In this document: one piece after another, positions 36,926 to 48,096 of the stretch
Position numbering within the stretch: the first letter of the stretch is position 1
Layout of the letters: each line of letters opens with the position of its first letter
Origin: Antitrichia curtipendula
Lineage: Eukaryota; Streptophyta; Bryopsida; Hypnales; Leucodontaceae
Reading direction: 5' to 3'
DNA: 64,000 nucleotides
Assembly: GCA_951230915.1 (NCBI GenBank)
Contig: OX579641.1
Coordinates: 11,532,001-11,596,000, forward strand
The notes under the pieces: generated by a model
What the model was told of the DNA's origin: nothing
Seen by the model: the letters and a program-made list of their open reading frames with translations, nothing else
The model's database searches: none
Made by a program: the position numbers and the translations under genes

Positions 36926-39900
36926 CAAAAAAAAATGGTTTCTTTCTTTAAGAAACAACACATAATCCAACAATTTTCCTTAATATTTTTAAACAAAGAG
37001 GAGAGATTAGAGAAGAATTTAGAAGGTTGAATAGGGAAGTAGTTAGAAGGCCATATTCATTATATTGAGACTTTTTGCAGATTTTGAGATAAAATGCTAG
37101 TTATTGGAAAATTCATTAAAAAAATAGTAATTGAAACCAAAAATAAACAATGCTAAAGTAGTGATTCTATAATAAAAGTTGGTGTTGTTACCTATTTATA
37201 AAAAAATACTAGTAAAGAGTTAAAGCGGTTTATCCTTGAGTCAAGGATAAAAATGAAATTGCGAAAAGTCTCAATATAACAAATATGACCTTTTAGAATC
37301 TATACAATAAATTTGAAAATCAACTTCTCTTGTATAGGAACAAGCCACCAACTTGTTTGGCATCTATTATCTCACTTGTATCAAGTATTAGAAACCTCTC
37401 CACTAGAAACACGAGTATAATGGAAGGATGAAGAAAAAAATGTATTTATTTAGGTTTCAGTAGTTGCCAATAGAAGTAGATTAGATAGAAATCTAAAGAA
37501 ATACAAGTGAGCCATTAGGAAGTAGATTAGAAAATAATTGACTAAATATGGGGACAAGAAGATTGGATCAGGCAATTGTTTTCTTGAAGTTTGGAATAAG
37601 TGTTCTATTCCCAAGAAAAATTTAGAAGTAAAGAGGATGTAGTTTGATGTTCAAACTTATACCTTGTATCAAAAATCCAAAAATATTAAGTGATGAGCAA
37701 AATTCAAAAGGAAGCAAGATAGCAAATGAATATGGATTTAAAGGAGTCTTTGATCACCTCATAGATGATGTTCATTATGAGGTGAGTTATTAAATCTTTT
37801 TATTATCCTTTAAAATTTTTAATTAGAAATTTTAATTTTATCCAAAATATAAATTAAATTTAGGCATTTAAATTCTAGAAATTTATAGTAGTGTTACAAA
37901 GGTTTCCAAAAACATAAGATAGTTAAGAAATAGACTCAAAACAAGTGGGATAGGAGCGGATGAAGTTTACGAGCTAGATTGGATGAAGATGAGTTAAAAT
38001 CATCCCCAAAGAAAAAAAATTGAAAAATAAAAAATAGAAGTAATTAAGAATTAGTTTTGAATTATAGACTATTAATAAATAATAGATGAAGTTTGAAGTA
38101 TAAACTATTGGTCAAATTTCATCCATGCATAACTTCCACTAGAGAAGTTCAATTTTTAGGTGACTTAGCATTTTGAAGAGGCAAAATCAACATCTTTAAG
38201 GAACAAGTATAAAAGAATTTAAAATAGTAATTGGTTTAAAGTAATTCAATGTCCAGAGTAAGAAGGAAATGTCAATTAAAATCTTTGGAAGACAACCATT
38301 GAAGACAACCAAGGAAGAATTTTAAATTTTAAATTTTAAATCTTGTAGAATAGGATTGTGGAAGTCTATAACTAATCAAAATTTGAAAATCAATTAAAAA
38401 ACAAGGAGATAATGCAGGATGAAGTTTAGAATGAATAACATATGAACCTAAGGAGATTCTATCCATACAAGTCCAAATTTAGTATTTGAATATTAGTTTT
38501 CAACCTAATATTATGGAAAAAAATAATTGGAAGGCACAATGAGCTAGACCTAGGCACTTAATTAGGACAAATTCCCATACAAATACTAGAATCTAGTTGT
38601 GTTCATACCATAACACCATTTCTAAGGCTGCAGTAGAGAAAAAATGCACCCTCCAAAGGATTGATTCAGAGCCTTCAGAGGGCCCCCTAGATTACATTTT
38701 ATTTTGCTCAAGTATTAATTTTTTCTTAATATTGTTCACTTTACATTGGGAGTTGGATGATTGTCAGCGTATTTGGTGGCTCTAAATCCAACTTTGAAGG
38801 TGTATTCTAACTGTGACGCACCTTAATCTTGAATATTAAACACCTCGTATTTTGGTGAACCTTGCACTTTGTCCAAGTTGACCAAAAAAAAGAAAATGTC
38901 CATAGTAGTCTAATTACCATGTACCATCAAGAATTTTTTTGATAGCTATATGAAGAACTTACTTCATTGCATTTGGTGAGAATAGACAATAAAGAAGTTG
39001 TTTTTTTATAATGAAATCAATTATCCATCATGAATCTACATAGGGTATGGAATAATCTGAAGATGAGAGCTTGACCGCTCATTGTCAAAACATAGAAATT
39101 GTGCTTAAACTATAATTTCAGACCTCATTTTAGCATAGTAAAATAATTTTTTTCAAAAAACATTGAGCTAAAAAAAGTTGGAAAACCATATTTTTCATCT
39201 CTTAAAACCTATTTAAGGTTTAGATCCTGCAATAAAATACTATAGACAAAATTCAGATAGGGTGTTTGAAAATGTCAAAGAAAATATCCCTTCCAACTCT
39301 TCTCTGAAATTTGTCCCCAACTTTTATTTGAAGTCTCAAAATGTCAAATGGATTTTTGGAGATGAAATCTAGCTTGATTACCCACATTAATGTAGTTCAA
39401 ACTTTTTTGAAAAAGTTATTCTACTATGCCTAAATGAAGTCTAAAATTCTACTTCGAATGCAATTCCTACTTTTGATTTAATAATGAGCGGTTGCTCTCC
39501 TATTAATCCTAATTTACATATCCCACATGGATTGTTTTACCTACTACTATCTCACTTGTATAAATAGCTTCTTTTCACATCTCTATAAGAAAATCAACTC
39601 AATTGGTTTTTGAAACTAGTTGTTGTTAGATTATTAATAGGAAAACAAATATATTCAACAAATGATGGAGGGCTCATGATGTTTTTTAATATTAAAAATA
39701 ATTTTCTTATTATAGGTTATCACATCTAGAATTATTTTAAGAAATTTGTTTGGAAGTCATCAACGCTAGTTTGTGAGCCTAAAATTGCAAGATGTGAGTG
39801 TATACTTTGCAAACCTAGAACATTGACTAAAAAACACTTTGAATTTTTGAAGCCAATAAAAAAGAAAACAAAGACATTTCAATTTTTTTTAATTAGTAGT

Positions 39901-39990
39901 AAAATTTTAGTCCTATTATGGTGGACCTATGATTGTAGGATCGTGGCTTGGCAAGCTAGGGAACGATAGTTTGTTATTCACCTTGAGCCT
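36926..39990. other. AT-rich region, no gene
   Basis: No coding region or complete element is recognised. Open frames here are short (up to 62 codons) and low-complexity. Confidence 0.5.
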
Positions 39991-40029
39991 TTTTTTTTTT
40001 CTTCTCACAAAAAATATTTATTCAAACTC

Positions 40030-40745
40030 AAGCTTCCAAAGGAATTCCAAGGGAAAACAAATTTTTTGAACAAATGATGGAGGGCTTGCAAATTTCTAAA
40101 GTGTCTATATGAGCTTTCTTGAGTGCTCACAAATTTTAGAATGTTCCAACCTCCAAACCCTCCAAGGGCCTTCTTAATGTCCAAAGGTTGTTCAAGGGGT
40201 GGTAGAATAAACCACACACACAAAAAAAATTATTTTATTTTATTTTTTATAAATTTGAAGTAAAAAATTCCAAACCAAAGAGCCTCTCGATTTACAACCC
40301 AAAAAATTAAGCAATTAACTAATAAATTGACATAAAGAGTTTTGAGAGTCTTAACCTCTTCCAAGGTGTTTTTTTGTTATTGAAAGGAATTTTAGAGAGT
40401 GACAAAATCATGGAAAAAAATTGAATTTTTTTTAGAGTCCTAAATCCCAAATTCCGCAATGGATTTTTCAATATTGAAAGGGATTTCTAGGGTGATAGAG
40501 TTGTAGAAAAAAAATTGAAAAAAAAAAGAATTTTGAAAGAATTTTTTTTGAGAGTTCCAAACTCCAGCCCCCTTCAATGGGCTTGTTAGAGGTGACAAAG
40601 TTGCAACAAAAATGAAATGTTGAAAAAAAATCGCATTTATTTTTTGAGAGTTCCAACCTCTAAACTCCTAAAGGGCTTTTTAGTTTCAAGAGGGGTCTTT
40701 AGTTTTCTAAAGTGATGGAATTGCAATTGAGAAGAAAAAAAATAA
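40030..40745. repeat. Degenerate ~100-bp tandem repeat, 4-5 units
   Basis: Units near 40140, 40338, 40430, 40546 and 40641 share the pattern tttgagagttccaacctc, then a ccaagggc-like segment, then gaaaggaatttta / gtgacaaagttg. The open frames at 40005-40223 and 40468-40656 lie inside it and are artefacts. Confidence 0.65.
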
Positions 40746-41815
40746 AATATTGATAAGGTGTATGGACAAAGTGTCTAGAGAACATTTGGAATGTCCTAAC
40801 TTTATTTAAAGCCAATTGAAATATTTTGTAAAGTTCACTAGTTGTAAAGATCCTAAATTTTTAAACCATGGTCAAAAATCCAAACACTACAATTTATACC
40901 TCACAAATTCGACGCTCATAGGCTCTCAAGCTCTTAGGCTCACACTCCAAGGCTCACAAAATAGCACTTCTACTTTGTTCCTACACCTTGATTGAAATTA
41001 AAATTATATACCTAGAAAAATAATGTATTTTTCTATTTTGAAAAAAAAATTCAATAAATCACGATGAAATTTGAGATAGAAAGAGCCTACTTGAAATCCA
41101 TTTTGTCTCCCATAAGGACTTTGATCATTGTAACAATTCTTGTACCATTTGATATAGTGCAAGATTTCTAGCTTTCCATCTAGTTTGCAAGAAGTTCTTG
41201 AAGTGGACAGAATTCATATTATTCAAAACTACATGCTTAGAATGGCCACTTTTGGTTCCTCTATGATTTAAAGGATTAGCTTTGTTTGTTTATTAGAATC
41301 CTATTTATAGGATCTTGAGCTCTAGAAGACTATGATATATAGGTATCTTTAAATTTTCAAAAGGCCCATTGCATTTACATGTCAATAAGATGCTCAATTA
41401 TAGACAAAATCTTGGCATGATATTATATGTAGATAGATGATTTGACCTTTAATTTTGATTTTTTGATGTATATTTGAAGGCCTATTTGGTGTGCTCTGCA
41501 AGTTATTTTCTAGTTTAAGTCCCAATTTGATAGTTTTTGAGATGTTTTGTCAAGTTACAAGTACAGCTTTTGGGTTAGTTTTGATGTGATATTAAGGTAA
41601 ATTTCAAGTAGGAGTCTTGTTAAGGCTTTATGGTTTCCAATTTGGGTTCAATGATCAAAGATCAATCACATGGGATATCTGTCCTAGTTGGCATGATCCA
41701 AGTGTTGAAATCGAGTTGGAAATAGTGAAGGGGTTGTCAAAGTTGGTTGTGAGTTAGATGCCAATTTGGGTGGTTGGAAGTTGTTAGTCATCTTCTCCAA
41801 TTTAGTAACCATCAG
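40746..41815. other. AT-rich region, no gene
   Basis: No feature is supported. Confidence 0.5.
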
Positions 41816-41819
41816 TTTT

Positions 41820-42480
41820 GGAAATTCCTATTAGCCTGATTTTGCATTCATTTTTTTGCATCCACTGTTGAGAGCAAGTCAATGTGTGTCCCAACTAGTC
41901 AGGTTGTGTTTTATTTTTGTTTTGTATGTTTGTGTGTTTGATGGTATGTTTGAGTCCAAGTCGGAATGTTTGTATGTGTGCTAATTGGTCAAATTGGAGT
42001 AATGCCCGTGTTTATGTGTTTCGAGATGGAATGAGTGTGCCAAATCAAAAGTGTATGGAAGTTAAGTTGGTGAGTGTGTGGTGAAGATGGATTGATGCTT
42101 ATTTGAAGTTGTGGAGATTTACATTAACCTAGTTGAGAGGTAGTTAGTCATTTCTTTCCCTTTGTTGTAACCGTTGCTTCTGTCTTTTCTATTAGGCTGT
42201 GTTTTTTCTTCTATTTTTCTTTATCCACTTGGAAAAAGCTAATGCGTGTCCCGGCTAGGTTGAATCGTGTATTTTTGTTATTTGTGTGTGAGTTAATGTG
42301 GTGAATGAGTGTGAAGTTTGGATGTTTGTGTTTTAGTTGGTGAGATTCAATGGCGATGTGATGGAGTTTTAAGTTCCAAATTGGAATGTTTGTGAGTGTG
42401 GTCAGATGGTGATGACAGAGAGTAAGAATGCTTGTGGAGTGGAGATGATATTTGTATCGTAATTGGAGATGATGTGTGAG
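41820..42480. repeat. ~360-bp direct repeat, 2 degenerate units
   Basis: The segments caatgtgtgtcccaactag (about 41880) and taatgcgtgtcccggctag (about 42240) begin similar GT-rich stretches that continue with tttgtgtgt, gagtgtg and agttggtgag. No gene. Confidence 0.55.
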
Positions 42481-42600
42481 ACAATGAAGGAAAAATCTGA
42501 GGATGTTATGCTAATTAGAGTGAGAGCTATGATGGAATAATTTAGTTGTCAAGCAAGACTTTAAGTATGTAATGGTGATTTATTCACCAACAAGAATTAA

Positions 42601-43533
42601 CTCCTAAATGTATTTGACTATGTTTTCACCAAAAACGCTCTAAAACTACCATTTCTAGTATAAGACCCAAAATTTTGAAATAAATCATTTTTGGACACAT
42701 ATAACCGTAGGATTTTGTAGTAAAATGGTTTGAAAGATGTGGAAAAAATTTCAGAATTTTCTACGGTGTAGATTGCAAGATATTAGTGTTTGAAATGACA
42801 AAAATCCATTTTTTGACCCTGCAAAAAAACGGGCAGCAGCACTTCAAAAGGTCATATTTATATAAAAAAATGTTCAAAATGGTGGTTACTCTTTGGAATC
42901 ATTCTGCAAGTCAAGTTGGCTACATGCTTGAAAATTTTCAGATCATTTGGAGTTGTAGATGATATAGGAAAAAAATAGTAAGCAGAAAGGAGTATAAAAT
43001 GATTCAAAATACTAAATTGTTAATAATTTATATATGGAATTGAAAAATTCCAATCCCAATGGTTGAAATGTTGTGATAAACAATGTACACCCATTTCTTA
43101 AAAAAAAATGCAAAAATATTGAAAATTGAGTTAAATAAAGGACTATTTTAGAGTAGAGAATTCATAACTAGTCACAAACTACCACAAACTAAAATTCCCA
43201 TAACTTTCATCTCATTAATCCAAATGGAATGATTCAAAGGTGTTCATGTTTATACAGATCTAGAGAACCGATTTCAAATTTTAATTTTATAAAAAGTAAT
43301 TTTTCAAGAAGTTTTTTTTGCTGCTCGGGCTGCCCGCCGAGCAATGAAAACAACATATCATGCCATAACTTTTTATTGTGTAGTCAAAAGCTATGAAAAA
43401 TCATGGGCCTTAAAGCTACTCCTCGTGAAAATGTTGTGTGAAAATTTCAAAGGAAAAAAATAAAAACTCCATTCGTAGTGAGCTGCCCAAAATTACTATG
43501 TTGCCAAAAAAACACAATTTGGGCATTTAGGGG
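42601..43533 (-). mobile_element. TTAA-flanked element, copy F (reverse)
   Basis: TTAA lies at 42597-42600 and 43534-43537. The left end is slightly decayed (CTCCTAAATG) and the right end is CATTTAGGGG. It is 933 bp, orientation as copy B, non-coding. Confidence 0.82.
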
Positions 43534-44007
43534 TTAATACAATAAAAATTACATATCAAATTGGTGTTCACTAATATTGTATGAATGCAGTGTCATTGTA
43601 TTAATGTTTTTTGCTATGAAATTCCAAGTTGGATTATTGAATATTAGTCAAGATATTTCAAATTTAGAAATTGAACCTAATAGCATAGATTCCCTACTTG
43701 ACCATCTCTTTGGAAACGAACTTATTATACTAATAGGATAATTTCCAATTCAGTCATAAACAACACTAAGGACGTTTTATGACCAATGAATGACAAAGAA
43801 TCTCTCCATGCAAGACAAATGAAAAAGAAATGTCTTCTATAGTAGTTTGACTTTCAATGAGTGCTTTTACATTTTTTTAAACCAACAATTCACACAATAC
43901 CAAAACACAGCATTTCCACGGTGACCAGCTCATCGTTTAAGGTTTAAAAAAAGGGATTGATTGTAAGGCGGAAGAAAGGAGATGCAGCGAAAGGTTAAAT
44001 GACAAGT

Positions 44008-44014
44008 AAAAAAA
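44008..44014 (-). terminator. Pol III terminator of tRNA-Glu
   Basis: Seven A residues on the plus strand give a T7 run on the transcribed minus strand about 25 nt beyond the tRNA 3' end, as expected for RNA polymerase III. Confidence 0.7.
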
Positions 44015-44038
44015 TGTAGTCAATTTCCACTCGGGAGC

Positions 44039-44111
44039 TTCCGTTGCCGGGACTCGAACCCGGGTCGCTCGGGTGAGAGCCGAGTATCCTAACCATCTAG
44101 ACTACAACGGA
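44039..44111 (-). tRNA. tRNA-Glu (anticodon CTC)
   Basis: The minus strand folds into a complete cloverleaf. The acceptor stem TCCGTTG pairs with CAACGGA. The anticodon arm is CTCGG-CTCTCAC-CCGAG with anticodon CTC. The T arm CCGGG-TTCGAGT-CCCGG supplies a standard B box, and TAGTCTAGATGGTTAGG supplies the D arm/A box. No intron. It closely resembles nuclear plant tRNA-Glu genes. It decodes GAG during cytosolic translation. A T-run follows downstream. Confidence 0.97.
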
Positions 44112-44982
44112 GCGTTGATTGGATGTAACCCCTCGCATACCACGAATGACGTGGAGAGGAAGACGCCCAGTCAGCCGCCAGATGACAGAATACGAGACTG
44201 CAACGCATTTAAAAATCTGACTTCCTTTGCTCCAGGAGATCAACCTGAAACCGGAAGCCTGCAACCGCAAGATCAACCACCAGATGTGATTTTTTTGCCT
44301 TCGGGCGTGACAAAATTGCATCACGATACAGGATATCAGTTTCCGACCCACACTTTCATGCGAAATCTACACTTTCCTACGGCGTAATCTGTGGGACTTT
44401 TACTTCCGAACGCACCATCCTTTCACACATCTGCTTCGAGAAACCCTAAACCTCCAAATAACACAGCCAGGCATATTAACGAAAATGACACATCCTGGAG
44501 AAAAAGCAAGAACATTGATCAATATTGATCCATGCAAGCAAAACCGCAATCGCCATGTATGCAAACGTCAATCCCAATTACAGCGTAGACTTCCATACGG
44601 CACCACTTCTACACTACCAAAGGTTCAAACCGAAGGCGCCATCCGACTTCCTGCGATTCCGCTTGTCCAGACAACAACCTTAGCAGACCAAAGTAGGCGC
44701 CACTGACACGCACAAAACCCAGAGTGTTACGCTCCTCTCTTCCCACTCGAAGTAAAGCCCGTTGTCCAAGCATACGCACCGTGTGGCCTGACCCAGTGCG
44801 TGCGCAAGTAAAGAAAATACAGCTGCGCTCGTAACCATCGCAAGAGTAAACAGAGTGAAAAGAATTGAAACTAGAGTGCACCAAACTCTCCAGACTGCAA
44901 TTGAATATCAATTTAAATATGAAATTGTGAACGCCTCTCTGCATCTGGGACGCCGGCCTTTGAGCTGGAGTTCCCTTGGAGT

Positions 44983-45064
44983 GTCGCTTTGGCCGAGTGG
45001 TTAAGGCGTGTGCCTGCTAAGTACATGGGGTTTCCCCGCAAGAGTTCGAATCTCTTAGGCGACG
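44983..45064 (+). tRNA. tRNA-Ser (anticodon GCT)
   Basis: An 82-nt class II tRNA with acceptor stem GTCGCTT pairing with AGGCGAC (one G-T pair), A box TGGCCGAGTGG, anticodon loop with GCT (cctGCTaag), a long variable arm (tggggtttcccc) and B box AGTTCGAATCT. No intron. It decodes AGC/AGU serine codons. It matches the usual plant tRNA-Ser(GCT) sequence very closely. It lies 871 bp from tRNA-Glu, on the opposite strand. Confidence 0.97.
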
Positions 45065-45095
45065 AGTGAGTGCTACCTGAACATGCGACATCCTC

Positions 45096-45114
45096 TTTTC
45101 TTTTTTCTTTTTTT
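45096..45114 (+). terminator. Pol III terminator of tRNA-Ser
   Basis: T-runs (TTTT, TTTTTT, TTTTTTTT separated by single C residues) start about 31 nt after the tRNA 3' end. Confidence 0.75.
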
Positions 45115-45144
45115 TCACTCCAGTTTTTTGGTAAGTTTTTTTTA

Positions 45145-45420
45145 GTTGAAAATATCCATCCATTAAGATAGGTTGTTTGTTTGTTTTGTTTGTTTGACAT
45201 GGTGTCTCTCATGCTATTATGTGTTTGACATGAGATCTCCTGGACCGTGTGTTCCCCGGTGGTGTGTTTAGTATCGCCGGAAAGCCCTCAGCAAGGAGGG
45301 GTGTACGGGCTTTGTTTTGTGGTGTTTGGACCTACAATGTGAAAGTTATAAAACTTTGAAGTTTTTATGAATTAAAAAATTAGAAAATTACTTTTATTTT
45401 TATTTTGGTTGTTGCAACAG
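45145..45420. repeat. ~270-bp direct repeat, unit 1
   Basis: Runs from ccatccattaagatagg through a gtttgttttgtttgtttg tract, a gccggaaagccctc segment, gggctttgttttgtgg and tatgaattaaaaaatta. The same series recurs at 45895-46140. Confidence 0.75.
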
Positions 45421-45429
45421 CACAAGGCA

Positions 45430-45888
45430 CACTACACTAAAGATGATATTTAGTGTTGAGTGACATTTAGTGTTTTTACCCCCCTACTAGCTACAACACT
45501 AAATCTGAACTTGTCCACAATTAGTGTTAGACTTGAATGTGCCGGCTGCAAACTTCAGAGCCTTGTAACTTTTGCAAAAATTCTTCAAATAAGGAAAATG
45601 AGATGTTTTTCGGCATCTACAAAAACTGTAGATGCCGAAAAACATCTCATTTTCCTGATTTGAAGAATTTTTGCAAAAGTTACAAGGCTCTGAAGTTTGC
45701 AGCCGCCTAGCCCTAATCGGTCCGATTCTGTCCGTGAACAGTGATATTCCGTCTGATATGACAACTCTGGTTCACATTTAGTGTTTGAATTGACATTTAA
45801 TGTTACTTACTTTCATAGGGTAATTGGCTTTTAGTGTATGCCTTCGTATTTAGTGTACAAGACACTAAATATCATCTTTAGTGTAGTC
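45430..45888. mobile_element. Foldback element with CACTA-like ends and internal hairpin
   Basis: The inverted ends ACTACACTAAAGATGATA and the reverse complement of the same sequence pair over 26 bp (45431-45456 with 45862-45887). The left end reads CACTACACTAAAG. Subterminal tttagtgt motifs recur several times on each side. No clear target duplication is seen. It contains the hairpin at 45543-45705 and a short segment with gtccg and tatgacaactctg that resembles a hAT right end. Confidence 0.75.
45543..45705. other. Near-perfect hairpin, 79-bp stem, 5-nt loop
   Basis: The left arm 45543-45621 and right arm 45627-45705 pair in 78 of 79 positions around the loop aaaac. One arm includes gagccttgtaacttttgc. 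The stem is long and perfect enough to give double-stranded RNA if transcribed. Confidence 0.95.
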
Positions 45889-45894
45889 GATAAT

Positions 45895-46140
45895 TAAATC
45901 CACCCATTAAGATAGGGTGTTTGTTTTGTTTATTTATTTGTTTAATACAGTGAGATCTATTGGACAGTGCATCTCCCAATCTCATGCCTGGTACCGTCAG
46001 AAAGCCCTTGGTGGGGAGGGGCGCCAGGGCTTTGCTTTGTGGCATTCCAAGTGAACCTACGTTGTAAAAGTTATCAAATTTCAATTTTTTTATGAATTAA
46101 AAAATTAAAAAATTACTTTACTTTGGCAATTACTCTGGGA
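45895..46140. repeat. ~270-bp direct repeat, unit 2
   Basis: Second copy of the unit at 45145-45420, in the same orientation and on the other side of the foldback element. Confidence 0.75.
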
Positions 46141-46560
46141 ACGGCAGAGGGCACACTAGTTTTCTTTAAGTTAATGTAAAGAACTGCACCGAGCCACTGA
46201 CTCTGAAAGGGTGGATTTCTTTTCTTCTGTAGAAGATCAACTCTACTAAGGATCTTACAAATAATACATTTATTAATTTAAATTTAGTGTGTGGCCGTTG
46301 ACAACTTTCGGAATTTGCAAAATACCTTACAGCCTATACTGTACATACATAATTGTTGTGGGCCATATTTGATTTCCCTGTCTTACGATGATTAGTGCAG
46401 CCGAATGACGAATGAAGAAGAATGTCTCTTCTTCCAAGCTCGTTGACGACTTCTTCTCGATCACTTGTTTCAAGAACAGTGCAGAAAAAGAGGCCCAGGG
46501 AACAAGCCGAATGAGAAGGGGCAATTCAATCAGAGAAAACTTAGATAACTAAGTTAAGTC
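46141..46560. other. Spacer without supported gene
   Basis: No feature is supported; open frames are short and unrecognised. Confidence 0.5.
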
Positions 46561-46565
46561 CCTTC

Positions 46566-47060
46566 TTGTCCCGATCCTCCAAAAGAAAGACCAAGTACCG
46601 TGTATGGCCTTGTCATGACCCCAAACAACAGAACGGCCTTACTGTTGTCCTTGTGAAACGAGAAGGAGAATCCAAAGAAAACTTAGATAAGCACCCGGCC
46701 TCTTGTCATGATCCTCGAAAACAAGAGCAAGTGCATGCATGGGACTTGTCGATCGTTATCCAAAACAACGGAACGGAACGGTTATTCTTGTGGAAAGACT
46801 AAAAGAGAACTCGAGGAGAATCCAAAGCCAACCCTCTAGCTTGACACGATCCTCCAAAACAAGACCAAGAATACTGTATAGGACTTGTCGTGTCGATCCA
46901 AAACAACGTGCAGGATTATCAGTCCTGCACTCCTGCGGTTGTTATTGAATTTCGAAGAACCCGTTTGTCTTGATCCTCAGACAGAACCGGGGACAGAAAC
47001 TGAAGACCCTGCCGAGTATATATAGTTGCTGTCTGTTTCTGCCATGATCCAAAACAATGA
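46566..47060. repeat. ~145-bp tandem repeat, 3.3 units
   Basis: Units start near 46566, 46708 and 46851 with a part unit near 46970. Each carries gatcctccaaaacaagacc, then tgtataggacttgtcg-like, then atccaaaacaacg. Overlapping open frames (46566-46802, 46739-46948) are products of the repeat, not genes. Confidence 0.75.
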
Positions 47061-47341
47061 CATGAATGAACCTGAGGTCTGAGGGTGTTGTTATTGTGAC
47101 TGGGTTCATGTCGATCATATATTCTTCAAGAATCCAGTGTCCTTGTTTGATTGGTTGGCTCTGGAGTCTGGAACGCAGGGAGGAGGTTAATTTGTCTCGC
47201 AGGCTCTGGACAGAAGCTAAGTTGTTGGGAGGCAGTTGGAGTAGGCTACCTTGCTCAAAATCCGAGGCACCTTAACCTTTGGAGGACGGTGAGGCCAAAA
47301 GTGTCTAATAGATGACTTCATTGATCAATGAAGAAATCAAG

Positions 47342-47487
47342 AATGTACTTATTGGTTCAATAATCAAAGCAATTTTGATGACTACCTTGGTCGTGGGGGG
47401 TTGCATTTTTTTAACCCTTCAAGGACACGACCCATGATTAAGGTAGTCACCAAAATGCTTGGATTATTGGACCCACGGGTGCATTCT
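47342..47487. repeat. Imperfect inverted repeat (~59-bp arms)
   Basis: The arm 47342-47400 (including ggttcaataatcaaagca and gatgactaccttgg) pairs with 47428-47487 (including aaggtagtcaccaaaatgc and ggattattggaccc) at roughly four of five positions. It abuts the GTCCG array that opens the next element. Confidence 0.75.
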
Positions 47488-47516
47488 TTGTAGGGTTTAT
47501 ACTCAGCGTTGACAGG

Positions 47517-47815
47517 ACGTCCGGATGTCCGCGTTGACCCCCGGACGTCTTTTGACATCCCTGGACGGGCCGTCGGGCCGTCCGATAGGTCGGATCGTCC
47601 GCGCGGTCGGGAGGCTCGCGGACAGTCCCGCGGACGGGATCTCGCGGACAGGCCCTTGGGCGGACAGGGCATCGGGCTCGCGGACGCGATCATGCGGCCC
47701 AGATCGCGCGGACGGGACGTCCGCGCGATCCCGTCCGCACGATCTGCTTGTCCGATTCTGGGCCGTCCGATTTGCACGTACGCGTCCGAATTGTCTGGTC
47801 CGCCTTCGGACGCCA
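47517..47815. repeat. GTCCG array, left end of zinc-finger/kinase element
   Basis: Dense gtccg / cggac motifs (gacgtccggatgtccgcg near 47515, then cgcggacgggatctcgcgg and relatives). It is the most GC-rich stretch nearby. It ends about 280 bp upstream of the ATG at 48097. Open frames on both strands are repeat artefacts. Confidence 0.88.
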
Positions 47816-48096
47816 TAAATAGCGCGGCGGACGGCTCATTCCTCATAATCGTTTCCCTTGCAGAGTGGGTGATCCAGTGCCTCTCAGTGGCTCTGCGCGC
47901 CCCTTTCGTTTTGGTGCGTGAACAATTGGGCTCGGATACTGAATTGTACCAAATTATTTTGGTGATTACTTGGTTTTGAAGGCCTTGTTAACAACTTCAC
48001 CCCGTTTCATTGGCAAGTGTCAAACATTTTGTTCAGTTGTTCTAAAGATTCATGTGAACTTTGTCATCAAATCATTTCATTTTAATCAAGGTTATC

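Noticed and set aside
47382..47979. Overlapping open frames on both strands rich in Arg, Pro and Gly
   Set aside because: They are products of the GC-rich array at 47517-47815, with no motif and frames open on both strands at once.
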